Positions 43,270 to 51,601 of a stretch of DNA of 64,000 bases are shown piece after piece. The notes beneath the pieces were generated by a model. The model searched no databases. It worked only from the letters and a program-made list of their open reading frames with translations, and was not told the origin of the DNA. The position numbers were made by a program, and so were the translations under genes. Within the stretch, counting starts at the first letter, position 1. Each line of letters begins with the position of its first letter. This DNA comes from an uncultured Saprospiraceae bacterium (GTDB lineage Bacteria; Bacteroidota; Bacteroidia; Chitinophagales; Saprospiraceae): positions 1-64,000 of the forward strand of contig CALJPQ010000007.1 of the NCBI GenBank assembly GCA_937980645.1, in the 5' to 3' direction.

Positions 43270-43277
43270 TATCTTTG
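43270..43277 (+). promoter_or_regulatory. -7 box TATCTTTG only 4 nt before an ATG
   Basis: Exact TAnnTTTG match; the ATG is at 43282. Transcription is expected to begin at or next to the ATG, so the message should be leaderless. Confidence 0.65.
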
Positions 43278-43281
43278 TGCC

Positions 43282-44016
43282 ATGAATAGCTCAGGTGCAT
43301 GGATGGATTTTCTGCGCCGACGCCCATTTTTCTGGGCGGGGCTGGCGGGTCTTGTGGCCTTAGCGGCGGCGGTGCTGATGGCTGGCGCATTGCGGGGAGT
43401 ATCCTTTGAGACGCCGCCGCCGTTTCGCGATGCGGTGATGGCCATCGAATGGGCCGCTTCGGCGGAGACCATGGACATCGTGCTGGGTGCACCGCCGGAG
43501 CGTTCGCGACGTATTCAGGCACTGCTGCAAGCCACAGCGCGCGACGGGCTGTTTGCTCTGGCTTATACTTTGTTTATGTGCGCGTTTGCCGTTACGGCGG
43601 CCTGGCTTTCGCAGCGCTGGTACTACCTGCTATTGGCAGCCCTGGCGCTGGCAGTAGGCTTTGCCGACTTAGCCGAAAACGGCGCCATTCGGGCGCTCTT
43701 GCTGCTCTATGACTCGGAGACGTTTGAGCCTGGCGGGGCCGATTACGTGCGCGTGCGGCTGTTTGCGTGGGCGAAGTGGGCAGGCATAACACTCTACTTT
43801 GCCGGCATAGCGCCTTTCCTGTGGTCGCGCGGGTGGGCATTGGGCCGCCTGCTGGCGCTGCTGGCGGCAGCTGTGGTAGTGATGTGGGTGCTGGCGCAGG
43901 TGTTTCGCACTTGGGCCGAGCCATACGCGCTGGCGGTTTTTTTGCTTTTTGCCGTAGCCATTGGATACTGCTTTGTGCCCTTCAGAGCGTCAGCAAGCCC
44001 TCTGGTAAATCCATGA
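43282..44016 (+). CDS. integral membrane protein of unknown function
   Basis: 244 aa with about six predicted membrane helices, for example FFWAGLAGLVALAAAVLMAGAL near the N-terminus, LFALAYTLFMCAFAVTAAWL, YYLLLAALALAVGFADLAENGAI, WAGITLYFAGIAPFLWSRG and LLALLAAAVVVMWVLAQVF. A hydrophilic loop (residues 40-80) lies between the first two helices. The FADLAENGAIRALLLLYD segment resembles poorly characterised small membrane proteins; I recognise no family. It is predicted to be translated from a leaderless mRNA. Its 3' end overlaps convergent rimM by 35 bp. Confidence 0.8.
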   Translation: MNSSGAWMDFLRRRPFFWAGLAGLVALAAAVLMAGALRGVSFETPPPFRDAVMAIEWAASAETMDIVLGAPPERSRRIQALLQATARDGLFALAYTLFMCAFAVTAAWLSQRWYYLLLAALALAVGFADLAENGAIRALLLLYDSETFEPGGADYVRVRLFAWAKWAGITLYFAGIAPFLWSRGWALGRLLALLAAAVVVMWVLAQVFRTWAEPYALAVFLLFAVAIGYCFVPFRASASPLVNP

Positions 44017-44497
44017 GCAGGTGCTTTTGCGCCGCGTCGGTGGCTACGATGAGTGCCGGGGCTAACGGAATGAGCACCTCCCGCTCCTGGTAAAGCACGA
44101 TGGCCATTTCCTGCTGAGGCATTTCTATCACCTCCTGGATGACGCCCACAGGGCCCGTTTGCTGGTCAATGAGCAGGTAGCCCGTCAGATGCTCGTAGGG
44201 GCTGGTCGCCTGCTGCGCTTCGATGAGGTCGGTTGGCACTTCGCTTTCGGGCAAAAAGATGGGCCGCGATTGCAGGCGCAGGGCGTCTTCGCGCGTGTGG
44301 ATGTCTTCAAAACTGACGATGAGCTCGCCGCCCCCTCGGATATTACGGATGAAAAAGGGATGTTTGAGGCCTTTTATCTCTAAGAAGACCCGTTCGGCTT
44401 CGAAGAAGAGAGCTTCAAAAGGCTCTTCAATGGTGGCCTTTACTTCGCCGTGTATGCCGTGTGTTTTGCGGGTGAAGCCTATCTGGATGTAGTTCAT
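43982..44497 (-). CDS. rimM: 16S rRNA processing protein RimM
   Basis: 171 aa from the ATG at 44497, the standard RimM length. It assists 30S maturation by binding S19. N-terminal domain: MNYIQIGFTRKTHGIHGEVKATIEE; FFIRNIRGGGELIVSFEDIHTREDA; then the PRC-barrel LTGYLLIDQQTGPVGVIQEVIEMPQQEMAIVLYQEREVLIPLAPALI. A longer frame upstream to 44626 overlaps the lipoprotein gene and is not used. trmD and rplS are absent from the vicinity. The gene follows the lipoprotein gene by 5 bp on the same strand and overlaps the membrane-protein gene at its 3' end. Confidence 0.95.
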   Translation of the reverse strand: MNYIQIGFTRKTHGIHGEVKATIEEPFEALFFEAERVFLEIKGLKHPFFIRNIRGGGELIVSFEDIHTREDALRLQSRPIFLPESEVPTDLIEAQQATSPYEHLTGYLLIDQQTGPVGVIQEVIEMPQQEMAIVLYQEREVLIPLAPALIVATDAAQKHLLMDLPEGLLTL

Positions 44498-44502
44498 GGG
44501 TG

Positions 44503-45306
44503 TTAGTTGTGGCGCAGGAGGGTTTGGCGCAAGATATAGCCCTTTTGGCCTTTGAGTTCCCAGGGGCGAGTAAGGCAATCGGCGGGTGGTGGTGTCTGGT
44601 TGCAATACTGAGAGTCCAGTATCCACTGTTCACGACGCGCGAGGCCGACGTTTCGAGCGTACCAGGCCCGGGAGAGTCGCCGTTCGATGGCATTGGCGTA
44701 GTCCACCTCAGTAACGATGAGGACCGAGTCGAAGCGGAAGGCGCCGATTTGGACGGGGACGTCCACGGAGTCGGCTCGATAGTTCCAGCCGACGAAGGGG
44801 CGCAGGCGTTCGCCGGCGACTTCGATTTCCACCGTGGGGTCAATCCACCGGTTGCCATCCCAGCGGGTACGCGGTGTCAGGGGGAATACCAGCCGCAGGA
44901 AGCGCAGGTTTTCCTCCTGTCGGATAGCTTGTGCGGGTGTTCGGGCTGCCGCCCACACGCGGCGCGGTGCCCAGGCTGCTGTGTCGGAGGCACGCTCATA
45001 GCGTTCGATGCGGTACTGGAGCAGGCCTGTGGCGTCGCGGAACGTATCCACTACTTCCTCACGGACCTGCAGGCGTACGGTGTCGCGCACCGTCTGGCCG
45101 CCGGGGCCGAAGTCGAAGATGATGCTGTCCACCTGATACTCAGTATATTGCCCAATGCGCAACGGGAAGTACGCATGTTGCGCCTCGGCCACGGGTAGCG
45201 GCTGCTCCGGCGGTGCAAAAGGGTCATCACAGGCAACAGCCCAACACATGACCCAACCCAATACTGCACCGCGCGCCCAAAAACCTCTGCTGCGAAACGA
45301 GTTCAT
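44503..45306 (-). CDS. lipoprotein of unknown function
   Basis: 267 aa from the ATG at 45306; an upstream ATG at 45330 adds eight residues. The N-terminus (MNSFRSRGFWARGAVLGWVMCWAVAC) is a lipoprotein signal with lipobox AVAC. The mature protein is beta-rich: YFPLRIGQYTEYQVDSIIFDFGPGGQTVRDTVRLQVREEV ... and resembles generic Bacteroidota secreted proteins that open with 'yfPl..G..w.Y.vDsi'. No function is known. It is likely co-transcribed with rimM, which begins 5 bp after its stop. A tRNA-Gly gene lies 57 bp upstream on the same strand and may share the promoter. Confidence 0.78.
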   Translation of the reverse strand: MNSFRSRGFWARGAVLGWVMCWAVACDDPFAPPEQPLPVAEAQHAYFPLRIGQYTEYQVDSIIFDFGPGGQTVRDTVRLQVREEVVDTFRDATGLLQYRIERYERASDTAAWAPRRVWAAARTPAQAIRQEENLRFLRLVFPLTPRTRWDGNRWIDPTVEIEVAGERLRPFVGWNYRADSVDVPVQIGAFRFDSVLIVTEVDYANAIERRLSRAWYARNVGLARREQWILDSQYCNQTPPPADCLTRPWELKGQKGYILRQTLLRHN

Positions 45307-45363
45307 GCCCTTAGAAAAAACGAGCGTCAAGAGATGCCTCTTGATGCTCGTCGAATACCCGAG

Positions 45364-45436
<73 letters not shown>

Positions 45437-45594
45437 ATTTGATGGTGCAAAATTAGCGACATCTCTGTCTTTTCACCAAGACTCAAGTAGGAAAAACCCT
45501 GAATTTGATAAATCTTAACGGTTCTGCTCACCAGTTGGCACAGGTTTTGGCGATAGAAGGGCATTCTTGCTAATCGCTTTTAATTCGTTTTCTC

Positions 45595-45903
45595 ATGAGT
45601 AGCCGCAATATCGCCGCCTATCCTAATCAAACAGCCCAGCCCGGTAGCATGGAGTTGCTACAAAATGGCCCCAATCCTTTTATTGAAATGACGCTGCTGT
45701 GGTTCACCCTCCCCGCAAAAAGCCAGGTGCTTTTGCGCGTGTTCAACAGCGAAGGCCGCGAAGTCTTCACGCAAAGTGGCCTGTTCGACAAGGGTGAAAA
45801 CCACATCCTCATTCGCCGCGCCGATTTGAAAGAACCGGGCATTTACGCCTACCAGGTAGAAAGTGAATACGGCGTTGCCCGCCGTCGCCTGGTGATGTAT
45901 TGA
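45595..45903 (+). CDS. orphan T9SS sorting-domain-like protein without signal peptide
   Basis: 102 aa. Residues 18-102 match a complete T9SS type A C-terminal domain: MELLQNGPNPFIEMTLLWFTLP, VLLRVFNSEGREVFTQSG, KGENHILIRRADLKEPGIYAYQVES and RRRLVMY. The 17 residues before it (MSSRNIAAYPNQTAQPG) are polar with no hydrophobic core, so no Sec signal. As written the domain would stay in the cytoplasm. It could be a remnant of a longer cargo gene, but the region upstream is non-coding and the gene ends with a good hairpin terminator, suggesting a real unit. Function unknown. Confidence 0.75.
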   Translation: MSSRNIAAYPNQTAQPGSMELLQNGPNPFIEMTLLWFTLPAKSQVLLRVFNSEGREVFTQSGLFDKGENHILIRRADLKEPGIYAYQVESEYGVARRRLVMY

Positions 45904-45931
45904 TGCGGGTCGTCTCGGCTTAAAAGGGCCT

Positions 45932-45975
45932 CGAAGGCGCCTGCTGCCTGTGGTGGGTAGCAGGCGCCTTCGTTT
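45932..45975 (+). terminator. terminator after the orphan T9SS domain gene
   Basis: Perfect 14-bp arms CGAAGGCGCCTGCT (45932-45945) and AGCAGGCGCCTTCG (45959-45972), 13-nt loop, followed by TTT. The stem is strong but the T-run is short. Confidence 0.7.
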
Positions 45976-46101
45976 CTGCTACCCTGCAAATGTGTTGGGC
46001 CTTATGAGAACCATAACGTCAGTTTAACCCGGTGTTTTCCAACAAAACGCCAGAGCATGCGTTTCTTACGCATTTCATAAAACACACCTGTTCTATCTCC
46101 T

Positions 46102-46710
46102 ATGAAAAATCACTCGTTCGTTCTCCTACTTTTTCTTAGCGCCCTGACGCTTCCGCTGCACGCCCAAATGACCGAAGGTAAAGTACGTTTTGGCCTTCGC
46201 TTAGGTGTTACGGGCAGTAATCTGTACGACGACGCTAAGGCTCAGGACCGCAACGGGCGTATTGGCCTTCTGGGCGGTGCCTTTGTCAAAGTCCCGCTGG
46301 GTAGTGGTGGCCTGGCGATACGCCCCGAAGTGCTGTACGCCACTAAAGGCGCTACGTTCAAGCGCGACAGCTTCATTTCCTCCATCAAATCCTCCTACAT
46401 TGAAGTGCCGCTGTCGTTGGAGTACAACCTGAGCATCGTCAACCTGCACGCTGGCCTTAACGCCAGCCTGTTGGCCAATGCCAACGGCGAATTCAAGGAC
46501 GAGCAGGGCAACCCCATCAACTTCGACAAAGAGGACTTAGAAAAATTAGACCTTGGCTGGCATCTTGGGGCTGGGTTGGACCTAGGCAATCTCGGCCTGC
46601 ATCTGCGCGTCAACCGCGGCCTCAAGAACGTAGGTAGCCAGACGATCGGCGACATTGTGGGTAGTTTGAAAAACGCTGCCTGGTCACTGACGCTCGTTTA
46701 CGGATTCTAA
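46102..46710 (+). CDS. outer membrane beta-barrel protein (PorT-like)
   Basis: 202 aa with a signal peptide (to about HAQ at residue 22). The rest reads as amphipathic beta strands of a small eight-stranded barrel: VRFGLRLGVTGSNL, RIGLLGGAFVKVPLG, LAIRPEVLYATKGATF, SSYIEVPLSLEYNL, VNLHAGLNASLL, LGWHLGAGLDLGNLGLHLRVN, WSLTLVYGF with a terminal Phe. This is the 'porin family/PorT-like outer membrane' group widespread in Bacteroidota. Role unknown. nadB follows after 8 bp, possibly in one transcript. Confidence 0.85.
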   Translation: MKNHSFVLLLFLSALTLPLHAQMTEGKVRFGLRLGVTGSNLYDDAKAQDRNGRIGLLGGAFVKVPLGSGGLAIRPEVLYATKGATFKRDSFISSIKSSYIEVPLSLEYNLSIVNLHAGLNASLLANANGEFKDEQGNPINFDKEDLEKLDLGWHLGAGLDLGNLGLHLRVNRGLKNVGSQTIGDIVGSLKNAAWSLTLVYGF

Positions 46711-46718
46711 CCTTTCGC

Positions 46719-48332
46719 ATGGCACGCATCAAAACCGACTTTCTCGTCCTGGGTTCTGGCATTGCCGGTCTTACTTTCGCCATTAAGGCCGCCCAAATGC
46801 ACCCCGATCGACGGGTGTTGGTCCTGACCAAGACCGACACGGGCGAAAGCAATACCCGCTATGCCCAAGGCGGTGTGGCTGCCGTGTGGGACATGGAGAA
46901 AGACACCTACGAAAAGCACATCGCCGACACGCTCGACGCCGGCGACGGCCTGTGTAAGCGCGACATCGTCGAGATTGTCGTGCACGAAGGTCCTGAGCGC
47001 GTCCGCGAAATCATTGAATGGGGCGCCCGCTTCGACCGCGAAAAAGACGACGCCAACCGCTACGACCTGGCGCGCGAAGGCGGACACTCCGAACACCGCA
47101 TCCTCCATTACAAAGACCTGACGGGCTGGGAAATGCAGCGAACGCTGATGGAAACAGCCCGTCAGTTTCCCAACATTGAAATCCTGGAGCACTACTTCGC
47201 TCTCGACCTCATCACCCAGCACCACCTGGGGCGCATGGTCATCCGCGTAACGCCCGACATCGAATGCTATGGCTGCTATGCCCTCCACAAGGAGACCGGC
47301 GAAATAGATACTATTCTCTCCCGCGTAACTGTGCTATGCACCGGCGGCGCCGGGCAGGTGTACAAAACCACTACCAACCCCGTCATTGCCACTGGCGACG
47401 GTATTGCCATGACCTACCGCGCTAAAGGGCGCGTGGAAAATATGGAGTTCGTCCAGTTCCATCCCACTGCTCTGTACAATCCTGCGGGTGAAAACCCGGC
47501 TTTCCTCATCTCTGAAGCCGTGCGCGGATTTGGTGGCATCCTGAAAACCGCTGAAGGCGAAGAGTTTATGCACCTCTACGACCCGCGCCAGTCCTTAGCC
47601 CCGCGCGACATCGTAGCCCGCGCCATTGACTCCGAAATGAAAAAACGCGGCACCGACTGCATGTATTTAGACTGCCGCCATTTGGACAAAGACGCCTTCG
47701 TCGCCCATTTCCCTACTATTTACGAAAAATGTCTGAGCCTCGGCATTGACCCTATGAAAGACCTCATCCCGGTGGCTCCAGCCTGTCATTACATGTGTGG
47801 CGGTATCCGCGTGGATGCCTGGGGGCGCAGCAGCATCCACCGGCTCTACGCCGCCGGCGAATGCTCCTCTACCGGCCTGCACGGCGCCAACCGCTTAGCC
47901 TCTAACTCACTGCTCGAAGCCATGGTCTTCGCCCACCGCATCGCCCACGACACGCGCGAGCGGGTCGGGCAATGGACATACCAGGACGACGTACCCGACT
48001 GGAATGCTGAAGGCACCACTGACCCTCAAGAAATGGTGCTCATCACCCAAGGCCTGAAGGAACTCAAGGAAATCATGTCGTACTATGTCGGCATCGTACG
48101 CTCCAATATCCGTCTGAAACGCGCTTTAGACCGGCTGTTCCTGCTGTACCAGGAGACCGAAGACCTATATCGAACCACCACCATCAGCCCTCAGCTGATG
48201 GAACTGCGCAACCTCATCACCATCGCCTACCTCATCACGCGCTCTGCCTCGCACCGACGCGAAAGCAGGGGCCTCCACTACACCACCGACTACCCCAACT
48301 GCCAGCCGTTCATCGAGCACTCCGTGCTGTAA
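46719..48332 (+). CDS. nadB: L-aspartate oxidase
   Basis: 537 aa flavoprotein of the succinate dehydrogenase/fumarate reductase family. It oxidises aspartate to iminoaspartate for NAD synthesis. FAD-binding FLVLGSGIAGLTFAIKAA at the N-terminus, SNTRYAQGGVAAVWD (typical of NadB), GHSEHRILHYKDLTGWEMQRTL, FVQFHPTALYNP, ACHYMCGGIRVDAWGRSSI, YAAGECSSTGLHGANRLASNSLLEAMVFAHRI. The C-terminal helical bundle has YYVGIVRSNIRLKRAL and HRRESRGLHYTTDYP. nadA and nadC are not adjacent. It sits 8 bp after the barrel gene. Confidence 0.96.
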   Translation: MARIKTDFLVLGSGIAGLTFAIKAAQMHPDRRVLVLTKTDTGESNTRYAQGGVAAVWDMEKDTYEKHIADTLDAGDGLCKRDIVEIVVHEGPERVREIIEWGARFDREKDDANRYDLAREGGHSEHRILHYKDLTGWEMQRTLMETARQFPNIEILEHYFALDLITQHHLGRMVIRVTPDIECYGCYALHKETGEIDTILSRVTVLCTGGAGQVYKTTTNPVIATGDGIAMTYRAKGRVENMEFVQFHPTALYNPAGENPAFLISEAVRGFGGILKTAEGEEFMHLYDPRQSLAPRDIVARAIDSEMKKRGTDCMYLDCRHLDKDAFVAHFPTIYEKCLSLGIDPMKDLIPVAPACHYMCGGIRVDAWGRSSIHRLYAAGECSSTGLHGANRLASNSLLEAMVFAHRIAHDTRERVGQWTYQDDVPDWNAEGTTDPQEMVLITQGLKELKEIMSYYVGIVRSNIRLKRALDRLFLLYQETEDLYRTTTISPQLMELRNLITIAYLITRSASHRRESRGLHYTTDYPNCQPFIEHSVL

Positions 48333-48403
48333 TTTTTTCCGGGAAAAAACGCCTTCGAGCACAAGCAGCGAAAAATGACGCCTTCGCATCTGCATTTATG
48401 GCG

Positions 48404-48411
48404 TACCTTCG
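48404..48411 (+). promoter_or_regulatory. -7 box variant TACCTTCG upstream of the ECF sigma gene
   Basis: One mismatch to TAnnTTTG. If used, transcription starts near 48417, ruling out the ATG at 48398 and supporting the start at 48467. Confidence 0.4.
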
Positions 48412-48466
48412 GGACGATTCCCGGCTCATCTATCGGCTGAATCCATCAGTAGCATATGACCTGTTG

Positions 48467-49015
48467 ATGAACGACCAAGAACTCATCCGGGGTTGTCTGC
48501 GCGGGTCCGCCCGTTGTCAGCGTCTGTTGTACGAGCGCTACGCGAATCGAATGTATGCCGTATGCCTCCGTTACGCCCGTACGCCGTCTGATGCTGCCGA
48601 TATTTTGCAAGAGGGCTTCATCAAAGTGTTTACCAAGTTAGAGCAGTTTCAGTTTCAAGGCTCCTTTGAAGGGTGGATTCGCCGCATCATCATCAATACG
48701 GCTTTGCGCACCTATCAGCGTCAGCGGTATGATTATGAGAGCAGCGGCTGGGAACGCCTGCCCGAAGCACCCATCGAGCCCGACGCTATTGCCCAGTTGT
48801 CGGAAGCGGAGCTGCTGAACGTGGTCAGCCGTCTGCCCGACGGCTACCGCATGGTGTTCAATCTGGTAGCCATCGAAGGCTACTCGCACGCCGAAGCCGC
48901 CGAGATGCTGGGCATACAGGAAAGCACTTCGCGCTCTCAGTTGACCAAGGCCCGCCGCTGGCTATGCGAACAACTGCAAACGCTCTACCCCCACTTAGCC
49001 CTTCCGACCGAATAA
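48467..49015 (+). CDS. ECF RNA polymerase sigma factor
   Basis: 182 aa from the ATG at 48467, which gives the usual ECF start MNDQELIRGCLRGSARCQR. Region 2 (YERYANRMYAVCLRYARTPSDAADILQEGFIKVFTKLEQFQFQGSFEGWIRRIIINTA) and region 4 (VVSRLPDGYRMVFNLVAIEGYSHAEAAEMLGIQESTSRSQLTKARRWL) are complete. It directs polymerase to envelope-response genes. A longer start at 48398 would add 23 residues. The gene follows nadB with about 134 bp between. The next gene begins 13 bp downstream and is a likely anti-sigma factor. Confidence 0.93.
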   Translation: MNDQELIRGCLRGSARCQRLLYERYANRMYAVCLRYARTPSDAADILQEGFIKVFTKLEQFQFQGSFEGWIRRIIINTALRTYQRQRYDYESSGWERLPEAPIEPDAIAQLSEAELLNVVSRLPDGYRMVFNLVAIEGYSHAEAAEMLGIQESTSRSQLTKARRWLCEQLQTLYPHLALPTE

Positions 49016-49028
49016 CTGACATACACGC

Positions 49029-50360
49029 ATGGAACGACCTGAACACGACCTGGACCGCCAGTTTCGCCGCCGCCTTCAGCACGCCGAAGCCACACCGCCG
49101 CCTTTTGTGTGGGAGGGGGTACAGGCAGTGCTGCGCCGCCGTCGGCGCCGTATTGTCTTGTGGTGGTCTGCCGGGTTGTTTCTGCTGGGTGCAGTTGGCG
49201 TCGGTCTATGGCTATGGCGCGCGGCTCCAGCAGTCTTTTCTCCTACCTCCACCAATGAAGGCGGAGCTTTCATTCATGCGCCTATGACTGCCGAGGGCAC
49301 GCCTGCCGCCGGGCATGTTGGTGTAATGCCGGCGCCCGCGCCCCTCCTTCCTCCGGCAATGACTTTTGCAAAGCGCTCCGAAACTGCCCGCATGCAATAC
49401 CCGCCGGCGCTCTCGCTCGACGCTCCTCAGCCGTTCGTTGAAGCTGAGCCGACACCTGCTGCCCCCTTAGCAGAAGGCCCTGCATCGCCGGAAACGACCT
49501 CAGGGCTAAGCACTTTGCCTACCCTGACACCCGAACCGCTCTACGCGGCGCCGCGCTCTGTCGGAATGACCGCCGCGCCTTTGGCGGAAAAGAAGCCCGG
49601 CCCACAATCCACTCAGAAGTGCTACAGTTTCAGCAATAAGGGCGGCGTTTGGATGCTCGACGCTTACGGTGGCCCTGCATGGTTGCTGCCTGAATGGCGC
49701 ATACACAACAGCGAATTAGACACTTACGTCGCAGCGCGCCGCCGCACCGAAACCCCTGACGGGGCTTTCAATGCTGGCTTGCGCGCCTCCTATTTCATTC
49801 ATCCCAATTTAGTATTGCGCACTGGCCTGCATTACGACCAGTGGGTGGAACGCTTTGAGTATTTCGACCCCAATTTCATCCGTTACCACATTGTCATTAC
49901 CCAAAAGCTTATCAACGGCCAATGGGTGAGTATCGCTGACACTGTAGGTGTTGAGTACGGGTCGGAGTATCGGAAGACCTACAACCGCTTTGGCTTGTTG
50001 GACATTCCGCTGCAAATTGGTGCCGAATGGCGTCAAGGCGCCATGGGCTTCAGCCTGAACGCAGAGGCTTCCATTAACGTGCTGTTCCATAAACGCGGCT
50101 ATGTTCTGGACACCGACGGCCAGCCCGTGTCCTTCACGCCGGGCAGCGGCGGGCGCGACGTGTATCGCCCGCGCGTCGGCTGGAGCACCGGGGGCAGTGT
50201 ACAGGCGTTCTACCACATAGCTCCGCGCACGCGCCTGTTTGCAGAGCCGTATTTCCGAGTCGTCTTCCGGCCTATCACTCTGCCGGCTTATCCTATTGAG
50301 CAACGCCAATCCATCGCGGGTCTGCGCGTCGGTGTTTCTCAGATTTTGGATAAAAAATAA
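49029..50360 (+). CDS. putative anti-sigma factor fused to an outer-membrane barrel-like domain
   Basis: 443 aa. Residues 1-40 are charged and cytoplasmic in style (DLDRQFRRRLQHAEATPPPFVWEGV), as in anti-sigma N-termini. Residues 42-63 form one membrane helix (VLWWSAGLFLLGAVGVGLWLW). Residues 64-200 are a Pro/Ala/Thr-rich linker. From about 202 to the end the sequence is amphipathic beta strands of a PorT-like barrel (GGVWMLDAYGGPAWLL, GAFNAGLRASYFIHPNLVLRTGLHYDQW, FGLLDIPLQIGAEWRQGAMGFSLNAEASINVLFHKRGYVL, FAEPYFRVVFRPI). Taken literally one chain would touch both membranes. The gene follows the ECF sigma gene by 13 bp and precedes a lipoprotein gene, so a sigma/anti-sigma/surface-sensor operon is inferred. 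Confidence 0.78.
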   Translation: MERPEHDLDRQFRRRLQHAEATPPPFVWEGVQAVLRRRRRRIVLWWSAGLFLLGAVGVGLWLWRAAPAVFSPTSTNEGGAFIHAPMTAEGTPAAGHVGVMPAPAPLLPPAMTFAKRSETARMQYPPALSLDAPQPFVEAEPTPAAPLAEGPASPETTSGLSTLPTLTPEPLYAAPRSVGMTAAPLAEKKPGPQSTQKCYSFSNKGGVWMLDAYGGPAWLLPEWRIHNSELDTYVAARRRTETPDGAFNAGLRASYFIHPNLVLRTGLHYDQWVERFEYFDPNFIRYHIVITQKLINGQWVSIADTVGVEYGSEYRKTYNRFGLLDIPLQIGAEWRQGAMGFSLNAEASINVLFHKRGYVLDTDGQPVSFTPGSGGRDVYRPRVGWSTGGSVQAFYHIAPRTRLFAEPYFRVVFRPITLPAYPIEQRQSIAGLRVGVSQILDKK

Positions 50361-50520
50361 AAATACTGCGGCCTCAGGAAGCACTTTCCCGCCCTGCTGT
50401 ATCCACAGACCAAAACCCGCTTTTCCCAAAACCGGTCCTAATCTTTTCTCAGAGAAAACACCTCTGGGCAGCGCCAACGCGCGCGCCCGCATCTTCAAAA
50501 CATACTTGACGCGCACCTTC

Positions 50521-51504
50521 ATGTATCGCAAAACGCACATCGGCTACACAACGCTCTTCGCGCTGGCTTTGCTGCTGGTCAGTTCCTGCCGCAAAGATGT
50601 GCACGAGTTTACGCCCTATGCGCCTGTAGCTGAAGACCTTCAGCCGCTGCTGCAGCAGGTATCGGAAGCCAGCAATGCCGTTACCACCTTTCGCTTTGAA
50701 GGGAATGGAAAGCCACTGGCCGACACCGTACTGACCCTGCCGGCCGGTGTTCGCCTGCATTTAGCAGATGCGGAAGATCTCTTCGAGAACGAAAACGGTG
50801 TGCCCGTACCGTGCAGCAGCTGTCCCGATTTGCGTATAGAGGCCCTTTTCGCGGCACGTAAGAGCGAGACGGCAGCACGCCTGTTGTCGCAGCTGACCTA
50901 CCCTGAAGGCCATGTACTGGAAAGCGCCGGCATCCTGCACTTGCAGGCGATGTGCTCGGGCCAGCGTTTGCGCCTGCGCTCGGGGCATTCGCTCAAGGCG
51001 CAAATACCCGTAACAGCGCCCAAGAACAATATGGCCATTTTTGCGGCACACACCGACGCCCAAGGCCATGTATTAGGCTGGAAAAGCGGCAACACACCTG
51101 CGCTGCCGGTGCTATGGGCGCCTTCCTCCGGTATGCTCCAGGCCGGCTACGAAATGCCGATAGCACAGCTGGGCTGGGTCAACTGTGCGCGCATCCTGCC
51201 TGAACCTGCTAGCCCGCTTTGTGTTACCTTACCTGAGCAGTTCACCGCCCTCAATACCCGCGTTTTTGTTCTCTTTCAAAACGTCAATAGCGCGGTGACG
51301 CTCTCGGGTACCATCAGTCAATCCCGTTTTTGCTTAGAAAAAGCGCCGCTGGGCTATCCCGTCAGCATCGTAGCCATAGCCCGCACGGGCAACCAATACT
51401 GGATGGCCGAAACAATGGCGGAAGTCGGAACCAACACCCAATTATCGCTTATCCCCAAGCCTGTTACTCAGGAAGACATCGTCGCCTTGATCCGAAAGTT
51501 CTGA
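50521..51504 (+). CDS. lipoprotein of unknown function in ECF sigma operon
   Basis: 327 aa from the ATG at 50521. MYRKTHIGYTTLFALALLLVSSC is a lipoprotein signal with lipobox VSSC. The mature protein has repeated beta-strand patterns: an early segment with ADTVLTLPAGVRLHLADAEDLFENENGVPVPCSSCPDLRIEAL, and later LCVTLPEQFTALNTRVFVLFQNVNSAVTL. The first (AGVRLHLADAEDLFENENG) resembles sequences in PKD-like or adhesin-type envelope proteins, but no family is certain. It follows the barrel/anti-sigma gene by 160 bp and may share its transcript. It ends in a terminator at 51573-51601. Confidence 0.75.
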   Translation: MYRKTHIGYTTLFALALLLVSSCRKDVHEFTPYAPVAEDLQPLLQQVSEASNAVTTFRFEGNGKPLADTVLTLPAGVRLHLADAEDLFENENGVPVPCSSCPDLRIEALFAARKSETAARLLSQLTYPEGHVLESAGILHLQAMCSGQRLRLRSGHSLKAQIPVTAPKNNMAIFAAHTDAQGHVLGWKSGNTPALPVLWAPSSGMLQAGYEMPIAQLGWVNCARILPEPASPLCVTLPEQFTALNTRVFVLFQNVNSAVTLSGTISQSRFCLEKAPLGYPVSIVAIARTGNQYWMAETMAEVGTNTQLSLIPKPVTQEDIVALIRKF

Positions 51505-51572
51505 CCATGCCACGCCTCAATTGCTCAGTGGAATAAAGAGACCCGTGTTTAGTAATTTCTTTTTACTTGCCG

Positions 51573-51601
51573 AGCCGGAAAAGTCCGTGTTCGGCTTTTT
51601 T
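51573..51601 (+). terminator. terminator after the lipoprotein gene
   Basis: Arms AGCCG (51573-51577) and CGGCT (51592-51596) with a 14-nt loop, overlapping a run of six T (51596-51601). It lies between the convergent lipoprotein and flippase genes. Confidence 0.6.
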
